Assembly: GCA_037129555.1 (NCBI GenBank)
Contig: JBAXUS010000096.1
Span: 1-22,973, forward strand
Length of the DNA: 22,973 nucleotides
Reading direction: 5' to 3'
Source: JANXLS01 sp037129555
GTDB lineage: Bacteria; Planctomycetota; SZUA-567; H5-PLA8
Shown here: piece after piece, positions 13,421 through 21,753 of the stretch
Layout of the letters: the number at the start of each line of letters is the position of its first letter
Position numbering within the stretch: the first letter of the stretch is position 1
Translations under genes and position numbers: made by a program
Notes under the pieces: generated by a model
What the model was told of the DNA's origin: nothing
Seen by the model: only the letters and a program-made list of their open reading frames with translations
Database searches by the model: none

Positions 13421-15461
13421 ATGGCGCAAATTCTTTGATCAATTCTGTCGCGCCGTAGATTCGCTCCAAGACCGAAATGATCGTGCGCGAATCGACGCAG
13501 ATCGAGCGCTTTGTTCGCCCGTCATAGATGAATTTTCCGACCTGACCCGGATAGTTTCCGTCGAACAAAATCCCGACGACTTCGCGGTTGCGGTTGAACA
13601 CCGGCGAGCCCGAATTGCCGCCGTAACCATCCGCGTCCGTGACGAAATTGAACGGCAGACACGGCTCGAGTTTCGAACGAGCATTCAACCATGTTGGATT
13701 CAGAAACATCGGTTCGCGATTGCCGGCGCTGTCGCACAGCGTGTACATGTCGCCGATGAATGTGAACGCTGGAATGATGCGCGCGTGATCTTCGTAGCCC
13801 CGGATCGTTCCGAACGAAAGGCGCGGCGTGAAGTTGCCGTCTGGCGCCGGGCGTGACGCCGCAGATTGCCCCAGGGCTTTCGCCATCTGCGGATAGCAAC
13901 GCTTTGTGACATCCGCAAACTCCCGCCGCTGCCGCTCGGTCACTGCACGCGTTCGGAGGAGAAGTTTCCGGGCAAGAGTGAGCATCGGGTCGCCTGCTTT
14001 TTCGATTCCAACGAACCCGCCTGACGCCGCGTTCTTGAAAAAGTCCGGCCGGCCGATTTGCGAGCCCGCCACCAATTCAGCCGCCCGATCAGCTGGCGAT
14101 TTACCTTCCAAGACCAACTTCGTCAACGCATGATCCGCTCCGAGCAACGGTGTCAATAATCCCAGCGATTCTTCAAGTTGCTTGCGTTCGCTCTCCTGCT
14201 TGTGCAACGGGTCGTAATAATAAAAGGTCTCGAATCGTGCAAGGCGTTGCTCGACCGATCGGAAATCGTAGTGGCCAAACTCTTCCATCCCGGCGAGCGA
14301 GACCGCTGCGGCCAGTTGCGCGGAATATAATCCGTGCGGATTGGTGAGTATTTGAAATTCAATCTGATCGCTCGAAAACCGCTCCGCCGCCAGACGAATC
14401 TCGGCGAGCGCCGCAGCGTACACTTTCTGTTTTTCCGGATCGGTGATCGTGCGCGCGAGTTTCTCTTCGTCCAGTTTCTTCCGAACAAACACCTCGGCAT
14501 CACTCAAGCCATCGAGCTGTCCGCGCAAGCGCTTTAATTCGTTGTCGATTTGATGCCGACGGTTTTGAATCGCCTGAGCGCGTTCGGGACTTTGCCCGGC
14601 AAACCGGCGCAACAGCGCTGAGGTCCGTGCGAAGAGCGTGATCTCGGTCGGCAGGATTTTGTCGCGCGTGAGTTCGAGATGTGCGAGCGAAATCGAGCGC
14701 TCGGTTGTGCCGGGATTTCCGGCGAAAAAGACGAGTTCGTTTTCTTGCGCGCCCGATTGCGACCACGGAAAATAGTCGAGCGACACCACTGGCTTCCAAT
14801 GCTCATACGCGCGGAAAAATGCGACGTCAAAGTTGTAGCGCGGATAGTTGAAATTATCCTCGTCCCCGCCGAAATAGCCGGAACTCAAGTCCGCCGCGAA
14901 CACAAGCCGCACATCGTCATACACTTTGAATTTATAGAGGCGGTACTCTCCGTCGGCGTACAGTTTAATATCCTGAATACGGATGCCTCGCTCGGACTCC
15001 GCGCGCTCCGCTTCTCGCGCGACGGTTCGGAAAGCGTACTCTTCACTCCCGCCGAATTGCAGTGCCACAGCGCGCACCTTTTCGTTCACGTTGATGATTT
15101 CAATTAATTGTTCGACCCGCACGCCGGTTTCCCGAAGTTCTTCGGTTGCGGACGTCGCCAGAAAGCCGTCACGAATCAAATCCGTTTTTCCTGGGACGCT
15201 CAACCGCTGCAACGCCGCTCCCGCCACGTGGCGGTTGGTCATGATCAAACCATGCGGAGAAACAAAAGACCCTGATCCACCTCCAACCACACGCAACGCG
15301 CCCCGGCGCGCTCGGGCGAGCCATTCGTCGCTCGGATTGAATTCATAGCGCTTTTCGATAGCCGCTTTCGGCACCATGTCGAAGGGCCAGAATCCTTCTT
15401 CAGCTTTGACAAGAAGCGAGAAAAAGATAGCGGTGAGCAGCACGGCGCGGCGGCATGTCAT
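13419..15461 (-). CDS. S46 family dipeptidyl peptidase, DPP7-like
   Basis: A 680-aa exported serine exopeptidase that removes dipeptides from peptide N-termini. The signal peptide is MTCRRAVLLTAIFFSLLVKA; the mature start EEGFWPFDMVP is characteristic of S46. The triad is visible: H78 in TNRHVAG, D212 in YNFDVAFFRAY, and S617 in YGGNSGSPVF. Eighteen residues after the serine is glycine (G635, in FDGN). From memory this position is Gly in DPP7, which prefers hydrophobic P1 residues, and Arg in DPP11, which prefers acidic ones, so a DPP7-like specificity is inferred. The frame is open to 15494 but ATG 15461 starts right at the signal peptide. The length matches the family (about 700 aa). It is convergent with the PEGA gene and divergent from the nadD-type gene; the 15462-15643 spacer shows no clear promoter. 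Confidence 0.92.
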   Translation of the reverse strand: MTCRRAVLLTAIFFSLLVKAEEGFWPFDMVPKAAIEKRYEFNPSDEWLARARRGALRVVGGGSGSFVSPHGLIMTNRHVAGAALQRLSVPGKTDLIRDGFLATSATEELRETGVRVEQLIEIINVNEKVRAVALQFGGSEEYAFRTVAREAERAESERGIRIQDIKLYADGEYRLYKFKVYDDVRLVFAADLSSGYFGGDEDNFNYPRYNFDVAFFRAYEHWKPVVSLDYFPWSQSGAQENELVFFAGNPGTTERSISLAHLELTRDKILPTEITLFARTSALLRRFAGQSPERAQAIQNRRHQIDNELKRLRGQLDGLSDAEVFVRKKLDEEKLARTITDPEKQKVYAAALAEIRLAAERFSSDQIEFQILTNPHGLYSAQLAAAVSLAGMEEFGHYDFRSVEQRLARFETFYYYDPLHKQESERKQLEESLGLLTPLLGADHALTKLVLEGKSPADRAAELVAGSQIGRPDFFKNAASGGFVGIEKAGDPMLTLARKLLLRTRAVTERQRREFADVTKRCYPQMAKALGQSAASRPAPDGNFTPRLSFGTIRGYEDHARIIPAFTFIGDMYTLCDSAGNREPMFLNPTWLNARSKLEPCLPFNFVTDADGYGGNSGSPVFNRNREVVGILFDGNYPGQVGKFIYDGRTKRSICVDSRTIISVLERIYGATELIKEFAP

Positions 15462-15643
15462 GAGAAGGTCTCTGGGGTACGGCGAGATGTGCATTCAATT
15501 TGAAGCTCTATCAGCATACGCCAGCGACAGGTTTTCACTTTCACAAATTTTCAACGCGCGCACAGGTATTTTTGCTTTGCGCCGTGCGGGTAATGCGAGA
15601 GAATTCTCACTCTGTTCGCTGCCGCAAAATACAGGAGCACGTG

Positions 15644-16546
15644 ATGGCCAGAAAAATAACGGAACCCGGAATCCGGGCACTTCAAGCGGAGGTCAATGCC
15701 ACGTTCTCCGCCGCGTTCGGTCGGACTCCTCTTAAGGAACGGCTCGACGACGTCCTGCGCATGGCCATCCGCACGTCGCGATTTTCGGATCTCGAAAATC
15801 TCAAGGAGGATACCGGCGACCTGCTCAATTCGGTGCTTCAACTCTGCAACGAATGCGGTTGGAACGCTAACGAATTGAGCGCGCGGAACCAGGCGAAAAT
15901 TGAGCGGCGCATGGCTCAATATCAATCGCTGGGGCGGAAGCTGAAGGTCGCAATTTTCGGCGGGGCGTTTGATCCGATCACGATGGGGCACATCAAGAAC
16001 GCTCAACTGGTTTTGAATTGCAGCAAAGAATTCGATGAAGTCTGGATCATGCCGTGTTACCAGCATTTGAACGGCAAGAACATGATGTCTCCAGAGGCGC
16101 GTTATGAGATGTGCCGACTGGCCGCGCAAACGGACGGGCGCTTGAAAGTGTCGCCGTATGAAATCGACAAGAAGTTCGCCGGTGAAACGTACCATCTCGT
16201 CAAAATGTTATTGAGTGATTCGACGCTGATGGACCGCTGCGATTTCAGCATCATCATTGGATTGGACAACGCGAAGACGTTTGACAAATGGATCAACTAC
16301 GAGTTTCTGGAGCGACAAATCCGCTTCATCACCGTCGCGCGCCCGGGCGTTGATGAAGACCCGAAAGTGAGCTGGTATCGCAAACCTCCGCACATTTATT
16401 TGCAGCCCGAGGCTGACGAAGATTTGATCAAGATAAGTTCGACCGAAGTCCGAAAGATGCTGAAATCCAACGACCTTTCAGTTTCAAAATATCTGAGCCC
16501 CGGTGTGCTGGCGTACATCCGCGAGCACCGGCTTTATGGAATTTAA
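15644..16546 (+). CDS. nadD: fusion of a MazG-like domain with a nicotinate-nucleotide adenylyltransferase (NadD) domain
   Basis: A 300-aa protein. Residues about 100-300 are a NadD-type nucleotidyltransferase, which makes NaAD from NaMN and ATP in NAD synthesis: KVAIFGGAFDPITMGHIKNA (101-120) carries the TxGH form of the HxGH motif, IIGLDNAKTFDKW (204-216) is typical, and ISSTEVRKML (264-273) is the second ATP-binding motif. Residues about 45-97 (DLENLKEDTGDLLNSVLQLC, then ANELSARNQAKIERRM) look like a MazG-type NTP pyrophosphohydrolase segment, with the pattern ExxGDLL...K-x-x-R-R; the start of the MazG fold may be degenerate. AGGAG lies 6 nt before GTG/ATG at 15641-15644. The frame is open upstream to 15500, but there the sequence lacks conserved character. 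It ends 7 bp before the PaiB-type gene. Confidence 0.82.
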   Translation: MARKITEPGIRALQAEVNATFSAAFGRTPLKERLDDVLRMAIRTSRFSDLENLKEDTGDLLNSVLQLCNECGWNANELSARNQAKIERRMAQYQSLGRKLKVAIFGGAFDPITMGHIKNAQLVLNCSKEFDEVWIMPCYQHLNGKNMMSPEARYEMCRLAAQTDGRLKVSPYEIDKKFAGETYHLVKMLLSDSTLMDRCDFSIIIGLDNAKTFDKWINYEFLERQIRFITVARPGVDEDPKVSWYRKPPHIYLQPEADEDLIKISSTEVRKMLKSNDLSVSKYLSPGVLAYIREHRLYGI

Positions 16547-16553
16547 AACGGCC

Positions 16554-17195
16554 ATGTACATTCCCTCCGCATTCAATGAGACGGATCGAAACACGCTGTT
16601 CGATTTCGTGGAACTCCACAGTTTTGGCGTGCTCGTGACCCAACACGACGGCGCGCCGTTCGCTACTCACCTGCCCTTTTTGGCTGAACGCGACGTGGGC
16701 GAACACGGGCAGCTCGTCTCCCACATGGCGCGGGCGAATCCGCATTGGATGCAGGCCAACGGGCATAAGGTCCTCGCGATTTTTTCAGGGCCACACGCGT
16801 ATATTTCACCGGCGTGGTACGAGGTGCCGAACGCGGTGCCCACGTGGAATTACACGGCTGTCCACGTATCCGGAACGTTTGAGATTGTGGACAATCCGGA
16901 TGACGTGATGGAGTTGCTCGCTCGCACCGTAAAGCAGTACGAAGCGCCGCGGGCGACCCCGTGGGTGTTTGATGCGTCGAACGAGTTTTATAAAAAACTG
17001 GCACAGCAAATCGTCGCGTTTCGCATTCGCATCACCAGCATCGAAGGGAAATGGAAGTTGAATCAGAACCGTCCGGCTGAACAGCAGGAACGCGTTGCTC
17101 GAGCGTTGGAACTGTCAGCCGATCCGACGGATAACGCTGTCGCTGCGCTCATGACGAATGGGCTAAAAGCCCGTTCCACTTATTTGGCGCCTTGA
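16554..17195 (+). CDS. PaiB-type FMN-binding protein
   Basis: The 213-aa product belongs to the FMN_bind_2 / PaiB family (Bacillus PaiB is a repressor of sporulation and protease genes; most members are only known to bind flavin). It starts with the hallmark MYIPSAFNETD, and carries SHMARANPHW (57-66) and the signature VPTWNYTAVHVSG (about 93-105). ATG 16554 is chosen for this conserved start; the frame is open further upstream inside the nadD gene. The 7-bp gap to the preceding stop suggests translational coupling. The last codons (NGLKARST) are made from a hairpin-forming sequence at 17156-17176, so the C-terminal tail may have been added by a repeat. It converges on mutS with 13 bp between the stops. 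Confidence 0.9.
   Translation: MYIPSAFNETDRNTLFDFVELHSFGVLVTQHDGAPFATHLPFLAERDVGEHGQLVSHMARANPHWMQANGHKVLAIFSGPHAYISPAWYEVPNAVPTWNYTAVHVSGTFEIVDNPDDVMELLARTVKQYEAPRATPWVFDASNEFYKKLAQQIVAFRIRITSIEGKWKLNQNRPAEQQERVARALELSADPTDNAVAALMTNGLKARSTYLAP
17156..17176. repeat. hairpin repeat overlapping the 3' end of the PaiB-type gene
   Basis: GAATGGGCT and AGCCCGTTC pair over 9 bp (one G-T wobble) around an AAA loop. This GGGCT-AAA-AGCCC palindrome looks like a dispersed repeat. It is translated as NGLKARS near the protein C-terminus. It may also act as a weak structure at the convergent junction with mutS. Confidence 0.5.
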
Positions 17196-17208
17196 TGAAC
17201 AGACTGCG

Positions 17209-20112
17209 TTAGAGCTTCCGCCCTTTACGTACCAATTCATCCAGCGCAGCCATCGCCTGCACCGGCGTCATGGAGTCGGTATCGAGCGATTTGATGCGGT
17301 CGAGAATTTCGTGAATTGCCGGATCGAGCTCTTCGGGTGCTTCAAATAATAACAATTGACCGTCTTGCTCCGGGCGGGATTTGCGCGATTTTCCGGGGGG
17401 CTTATCACGTCCCTCAAGCTGGGGCATAGAGCCGATTTGAGCTCCGCCATCGGTGACATCCATCACGCGCCGTGAGCCTTCGTCTTCGAGCGCGAGCAAA
17501 ATATCTTTCGCGCGGGCAAGCACCGATTCGGGCAGCCCGGCCAGGCGCGCGACGTGAATGCCGAAGCTGCGTTCGCTTGGACCCTCAACGATGCGGTGTA
17601 AAAACGTGATTTCGCCCTGCCATTCTTTGACGGATGCGGACGCGTTTTTGACGCGCGGCAATTCTTCTTCGAGCGCGCTGAGTTCGTGGTAATGCGTGGC
17701 GAAAAGTGTGCGCGGCTTGGCTTGGCCTTCGTGCAAATGTTCGATCAACGACCACGCTAAACTGACGCCGTCGTAGGTGCTCGTCCCGCGACCGACTTCG
17801 TCCAGAATCAACAGCGAGCGGGTTGTGCAGCCGGCTAGAATTTCAGCGACTTCGCTCATCTCGACCATGAATGTCGAACGTCCGCCCGCCAGATCGTCCG
17901 CCGCTCCGACGCGCGTGAAGACACAATCAACCAACCCGATTTCCGCGCGCTCAGCAGGGACGAACGCACCCATCTGCGCGAGGATCGTGCACAGAGCGCC
18001 CGCGCGAATGTACGTCGATTTTCCGGCCATGTTCGGACCGGTCAGGATGACGATCTGCGCACTGCTTTTTTCGCCACTCGTTTTTGCGTAGGTATCGCCA
18101 CGACCGGAACAGAGCGTCAAATCATTCGCCACTAATTCGCCGGACGGGATGGTGTCTTCGAGCACAGGATGGCGCATTTGTTCGAGCGCCAGTTTTCCGT
18201 TGAGTGTCATCGTGGGCCGGACGTGGCCTTTTTTCTGGGCGACTTCGGCGAGCGACGCGAGCGCGTCCAAGTCGGCGAGCGCTTGTCCCGCCGCGTGCAA
18301 TTTCGGTGCGGAGACGGCGATCTCGTCGCGCAGTTGCAGGAACAATTTCTGCTCCAATGCGCCAATTTTTTCTTCGGCTCCCAGCACTTCGGATTCGCGC
18401 GTTTTCAATTCGGGCGTCGTGTAGCGTTCGGCGTTTGTCAATGTCTGCCGGCGGTCATAATCGGGCGGGACGAGCGAGCGGTTGGTGTGGGAGATTTCGA
18501 TGTAGTAACCGAAGACGCGGTTGTAACCGATCTTTAAACTGCTGATCCCGGTGCGCTGAATTTCAGAGGCTTGAAACGCGATGATCCAGCCTTTGCCCCC
18601 GGACGCAATCGCGCGCAAGCGGTCCAATTCGGCGTCCACGCCATCGTTGATGAGTCCGCCTTCGTTTAATATGTTGGGACAATCGTCGCGCAACCGCGCC
18701 GCGATCACGCCTGCAATATGATCGAGTTTGCCGAGCCGATCACGAAGCGTTTCGAGCAGCGGCGTTTTGTCCGGTAGTTCGGATAATTCTCCGGCAGTCG
18801 GGTTCTCAACATCTTCGAGCATTCCGAGATTGTCGGATGTGCGGCGGATCAAGTCGGCGACGTCCGGAAGAAGGAGCAATGTGTTCTTGAGCGAAACGAG
18901 ATCGCGCGGCGTGGCTTTGTTCGCGGAGAGTCGGGCGGCGATGCGTTCGATGTCGGCGAGCTGTTTCAAAACACTGCGAAGCGTGGCGCGGTGGTTGCTG
19001 TTTTCGATCAGCGATTCGACCGCGTTATGACGCGAGGCGATGGTATCGAGATCGCGCAGCGGGCGGATGAGCCACTCGCGCAGGCTGCGACTTCCGGCGG
19101 GTGTGCAACAGCGGTCGATGCTCCAGAGGAGTGAGCCTTCGAAGGCGCGGGTGCGGAGTGTTTCGAGCAGTTCGAGGCTGCGGATTGCGGATTCGCCGAG
19201 CGCCATGAAGTGCTCGGGATCGAACGGCTGCGGCGTATCGAGACGGACTTTTCCGCCGGGGCAGGTTTCGTCGACGTAACCGGCAAGTGCTCCCGCCGCA
19301 GCGCTGGCGAGCGGGAAATCTTTGGCCAGTTTTTTCATCTGAGTCGCCACGCGCTTATCGCGGCCTTGATCGCTGAAACGCTGAACGACGCGCGCGTGCG
19401 CTTCGCCAAACGCAAACGCATCGCGCTTGAGACGCGAGATGGCGACGCCGTCGAGCGGCAGCGGCGGGATGTCGGCGACCGGGCGACCGGACGCATCCAG
19501 GGGCGCTTCGGGGAAGAGTAATTCGCTGGGCGACAAGCGCGCGAATTCAGATCGCAGCGCTGAGACGCCTTCGATTTCTTGAATGAAAAAGCTGCCGGAC
19601 GCGAGATCGGCGACAGCGAGTCCGAAGACGCGGCGGTCGTTGAAATCGGTGCCGCTGGATGCAGACGTTTGCGGGAGAAGTGCGGCGATGCGATTGGGTT
19701 TGCGAGCGTCGAGGAGGTTTTCTTCGAGGACCGTGCCGGGCGTGGCGACGCGGGTCACGTCGCGTTTGACGAGGCCTTTGGCCTGGGACGAATCTTCAGT
19801 TTGATCGCAGACGGCGACGGAGAAACCCTGCCGCAGCAGGCGCGCAACATAGGGTTCGGCGGAGTGCACGGGGACGCCGGCCATGGGGATCGGGTCGGGG
19901 CCTTTGTTGCGGGAGGTGAGCGTCAGGCCGAGCGCGCGCGAAATGATTTTGGCGTCTTCGAAAAAGAGTTCGTAGAAGTCGCCGATGCGGAAGAAGAGGA
20001 GATGCTTGGGATAACGCGCTTTCGCGGCCAAATATTGCTTCATGATCGGCGTGTCGGTATTGCCGGGAAGCGGCCCTGGAGGGGCGTCGGGATAGGGTTC
20101 GTTGGCGCGCAT
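17209..20112 (-). CDS. mutS: DNA mismatch repair ATPase MutS
   Basis: Recognises mismatches and small loops and starts repair with MutL. The 967-aa product is longer than the usual 850-880. TPIMKQYLAAKARYPKHLLF (21-40) and FFRIGDFYELFFEDA open domain I; the mismatch-wedging Phe-x-Glu is F46-Y-E48. The connector, lever and clamp domains follow. The ATPase domain has Walker A TGPNMAGKST (near 691-700), Walker B LLILDEVGRGTSTYDG (near 766-781) and FATHYHEL. The C-terminal end (TPVQAMAALDELVRKGRKL) fits the usual DPLxxLxxLxxLK-type tail. The start MRANEPYPDAPPG at 20112 has a proline-rich N-terminal extension; no Shine-Dalgarno sequence is present and the predicted leader is very short. mutL is not in the window. 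Confidence 0.97.
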   Translation of the reverse strand: MRANEPYPDAPPGPLPGNTDTPIMKQYLAAKARYPKHLLFFRIGDFYELFFEDAKIISRALGLTLTSRNKGPDPIPMAGVPVHSAEPYVARLLRQGFSVAVCDQTEDSSQAKGLVKRDVTRVATPGTVLEENLLDARKPNRIAALLPQTSASSGTDFNDRRVFGLAVADLASGSFFIQEIEGVSALRSEFARLSPSELLFPEAPLDASGRPVADIPPLPLDGVAISRLKRDAFAFGEAHARVVQRFSDQGRDKRVATQMKKLAKDFPLASAAAGALAGYVDETCPGGKVRLDTPQPFDPEHFMALGESAIRSLELLETLRTRAFEGSLLWSIDRCCTPAGSRSLREWLIRPLRDLDTIASRHNAVESLIENSNHRATLRSVLKQLADIERIAARLSANKATPRDLVSLKNTLLLLPDVADLIRRTSDNLGMLEDVENPTAGELSELPDKTPLLETLRDRLGKLDHIAGVIAARLRDDCPNILNEGGLINDGVDAELDRLRAIASGGKGWIIAFQASEIQRTGISSLKIGYNRVFGYYIEISHTNRSLVPPDYDRRQTLTNAERYTTPELKTRESEVLGAEEKIGALEQKLFLQLRDEIAVSAPKLHAAGQALADLDALASLAEVAQKKGHVRPTMTLNGKLALEQMRHPVLEDTIPSGELVANDLTLCSGRGDTYAKTSGEKSSAQIVILTGPNMAGKSTYIRAGALCTILAQMGAFVPAERAEIGLVDCVFTRVGAADDLAGGRSTFMVEMSEVAEILAGCTTRSLLILDEVGRGTSTYDGVSLAWSLIEHLHEGQAKPRTLFATHYHELSALEEELPRVKNASASVKEWQGEITFLHRIVEGPSERSFGIHVARLAGLPESVLARAKDILLALEDEGSRRVMDVTDGGAQIGSMPQLEGRDKPPGKSRKSRPEQDGQLLLFEAPEELDPAIHEILDRIKSLDTDSMTPVQAMAALDELVRKGRKL

Positions 20113-20126
20113 AATTGAAGGGGCTG

Positions 20127-20154
20127 ATTATGCCGCCGGAAGGGATTTGCGCAA
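20127..20154 (-). promoter_or_regulatory. probable mutS promoter with very short leader
   Basis: On the complement TTGCGC (20154-20149), a 16-bp spacer and CATAAT (20132-20127). The -10 matches 5 of 6 and the -35 4 of 6. The expected transcript start leaves a leader of about 7 nt before ATG 20112. Confidence 0.45.
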
Positions 20155-20166
20155 AGCGAATCGGGA

Positions 20167-20193
20167 TTGAAATCTTTTGAAAAGTGGTAGATT
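20167..20193 (+). promoter_or_regulatory. possible promoter of the nucleotidyltransferase-like gene
   Basis: TTGAAA (20167-20172), a short 15-bp spacer and TAGATT (20188-20193). The -10 ends 7 nt before ATG 20201, so the mRNA could be leaderless; no Shine-Dalgarno sequence is seen. Confidence 0.4.
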
Positions 20194-20200
20194 CAAAATC

Positions 20201-20794
20201 ATGAAACTTTTGAAGCTGACACCATCGGAATTGGGCATTTTCGACTTTGGGCGCGTCATCAACCCTATTGTTTTTCGTTCGGCGGATGTGAAAAAAGCAC
20301 TCTTCGACTTGAGCGAATCATTGGGATCTGCGCTTGTTGTGGGCGGTATCGCTGTGATGCATCACGGTTATGTTCGTGGTGCGAACAATGTGAACGTGTT
20401 GTATTCTGTTGCGGATTCATCCATTCTTGAACGACTGTCTGTAAAATTCGAAATCAAAAGGATCGCAAAAAGCGGGTTGCATAGTCTGGCACACAAGGCG
20501 ACGGGTTATCCGCTCTTGTTGCTACGGGAAGGAACTGAAACGGAGTTTGGGACGATTCCCGGGCCTGACTTTTTTGGCAGTGAAAACGGATTCATTCCAT
20601 TACCGGGGCTGATTCATTTGAAATTATTGCGTGGATTCTGCAAGGATGAAGCGGACATTGTTGAACTGGCGGTCCGGAAAATGAGAACGATCAAAGCGAC
20701 CCGAAAAAAGTTACCCGTCGAGATGCACGGACGATTTGATGCGTTGATCGTGAAGGCGAAAGAGCAGATCGCCAATGATCCGTTTAAGGGGTAG
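20201..20794 (+). CDS. nucleotidyltransferase-like protein with substituted catalytic aspartates
   Basis: A 197-aa protein resembling the Pol-beta-type nucleotidyltransferases of the MNT/AbiEii kind. ALVVGGIAVMHHGYVRG (44-60) matches the usual GGxAVxxHGxxR strand-loop. The C-terminal part LPGLIHLKLLRGFCKDEADI (134-153) matches the KL...KDxxD helix pair of the same fold. However, where the family has RxTxDxD, this protein reads RGANNVNVL: both metal-binding aspartates are asparagines (N63 and N65). It is thus probably inactive as a transferase, or a decoy or binding protein. ATG 20201 is preferred over TTG 20177 because the promoter overlaps the latter. It lies 88 bp from the divergent mutS start, and its composition is more AT-rich than mutS. 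No partner such as a HEPN protein or AbiEi is adjacent. Confidence 0.7.
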   Translation: MKLLKLTPSELGIFDFGRVINPIVFRSADVKKALFDLSESLGSALVVGGIAVMHHGYVRGANNVNVLYSVADSSILERLSVKFEIKRIAKSGLHSLAHKATGYPLLLLREGTETEFGTIPGPDFFGSENGFIPLPGLIHLKLLRGFCKDEADIVELAVRKMRTIKATRKKLPVEMHGRFDALIVKAKEQIANDPFKG

Positions 20795-20796
20795 GC

Positions 20797-21624
20797 TTAT
20801 TTTTGTTCTGTTGTCTGCGCTACCACATTCAATTTTAGAGGTGCCGATTTTTCTGCTTTAACCTCAACCGAATTTGTATCGCTTGATCCTACCCAATTTG
20901 TGTGGTCATTCCATCTATCCGCTTGATATTGTTTCGCTCCGAAACGTCCGATGATCACAATCGGAAACTTCCAAGGTTTAGGAGGTGTTGCCCGCGTACT
21001 CCACGAGCCATCTGGACGTTGCTCGATAAATTCTAAATGCATGCGATCAGACGTGTAGCCCGCCCGATTGTCTTGGTCACTTCCAGAATTAGCGGTGAGT
21101 CGGCACGGCAAGACGTTTTCTATTTGGGGAGCGATCCTGAAGGTTGAGAACCCATTGCACCACCACATCGTTTGCGGATTGACCAATTCATGCTTTACCC
21201 CTGTCGCATCAATGACCAAAAACGACCATTGATACGCCCCCCAACTATTTGAGATACTAGGGAGACAAATTGCCGTCTTTGTCATATTGGTGAGTACAAA
21301 ATCGACGTCAATGCTGGTGGCATCATGCACTCGCACATTTTTCAATTCTGCCCGCAAGGAGGAGACTGGCAAAGCTGGGATGATCGGCGGGCGGGAACGC
21401 TCTCGTTTTTGAATGGATTTATTTCGTTCGCCTAACGGAGGGTTTACGGAGAAATAAACATTCTCCATGGACTGGTCCGTCCATTCGTTCAGAAGCATTC
21501 TATCCTCCTCCGTAACAGCTATCTTGGATTTGAACCAGGTCGGCTGAAGCCATTGCGAGACAAGAGCAATGTTTAGCAAACCGCATAAAACCGAAAAAAG
21601 TACAAGCGCAGCCATCTTTTTCAT
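20797..21624 (-). CDS. exported or membrane-anchored protein of unknown function
   Basis: A 275-aa protein with an excellent ribosome binding site (AGGAGG 5 nt before ATG 21624). The N-terminus MKKMAALVLFSVLCGLLNIA is a signal peptide or uncleaved anchor. The rest is extracytoplasmic: a short linker, then a segment with ELKNVRVHDATSIDVDFVLT (about 99-118), LTNMTKTAICLP and PCRLTANSGSD, which looks like a beta-sandwich, but I recognise no family. The 6 upstream codons of the open frame are unlikely to be used. It is convergent with the nucleotidyltransferase-like gene, with only 2 bp between the stops. Its base composition is more AT-rich than the flanking mutS and rlmN genes. Confidence 0.75.
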   Translation of the reverse strand: MKKMAALVLFSVLCGLLNIALVSQWLQPTWFKSKIAVTEEDRMLLNEWTDQSMENVYFSVNPPLGERNKSIQKRERSRPPIIPALPVSSLRAELKNVRVHDATSIDVDFVLTNMTKTAICLPSISNSWGAYQWSFLVIDATGVKHELVNPQTMWWCNGFSTFRIAPQIENVLPCRLTANSGSDQDNRAGYTSDRMHLEFIEQRPDGSWSTRATPPKPWKFPIVIIGRFGAKQYQADRWNDHTNWVGSSDTNSVEVKAEKSAPLKLNVVAQTTEQK

Positions 21625-21741
21625 ACTGCCTCCTGAGAACAATCACGAAAGCCTAACGACTTTTCCAATCCTCGTCCAACCGATTCACCCACCCGCTCTG
21701 AAAAATTGTTGAACCCCGTGGTGTACTTCGCTGGTTTCGTT

Positions 21742-21747
21742 TAAAAT
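21742..21747 (+). promoter_or_regulatory. possible -10 box just before rlmN
   Basis: TAAAAT ends 6 nt before ATG 21754 and there is no Shine-Dalgarno sequence. The -35 region is not convincing. If used, the transcript would start at the ATG. Confidence 0.3.
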
Positions 21748-21753
21748 CATGGC

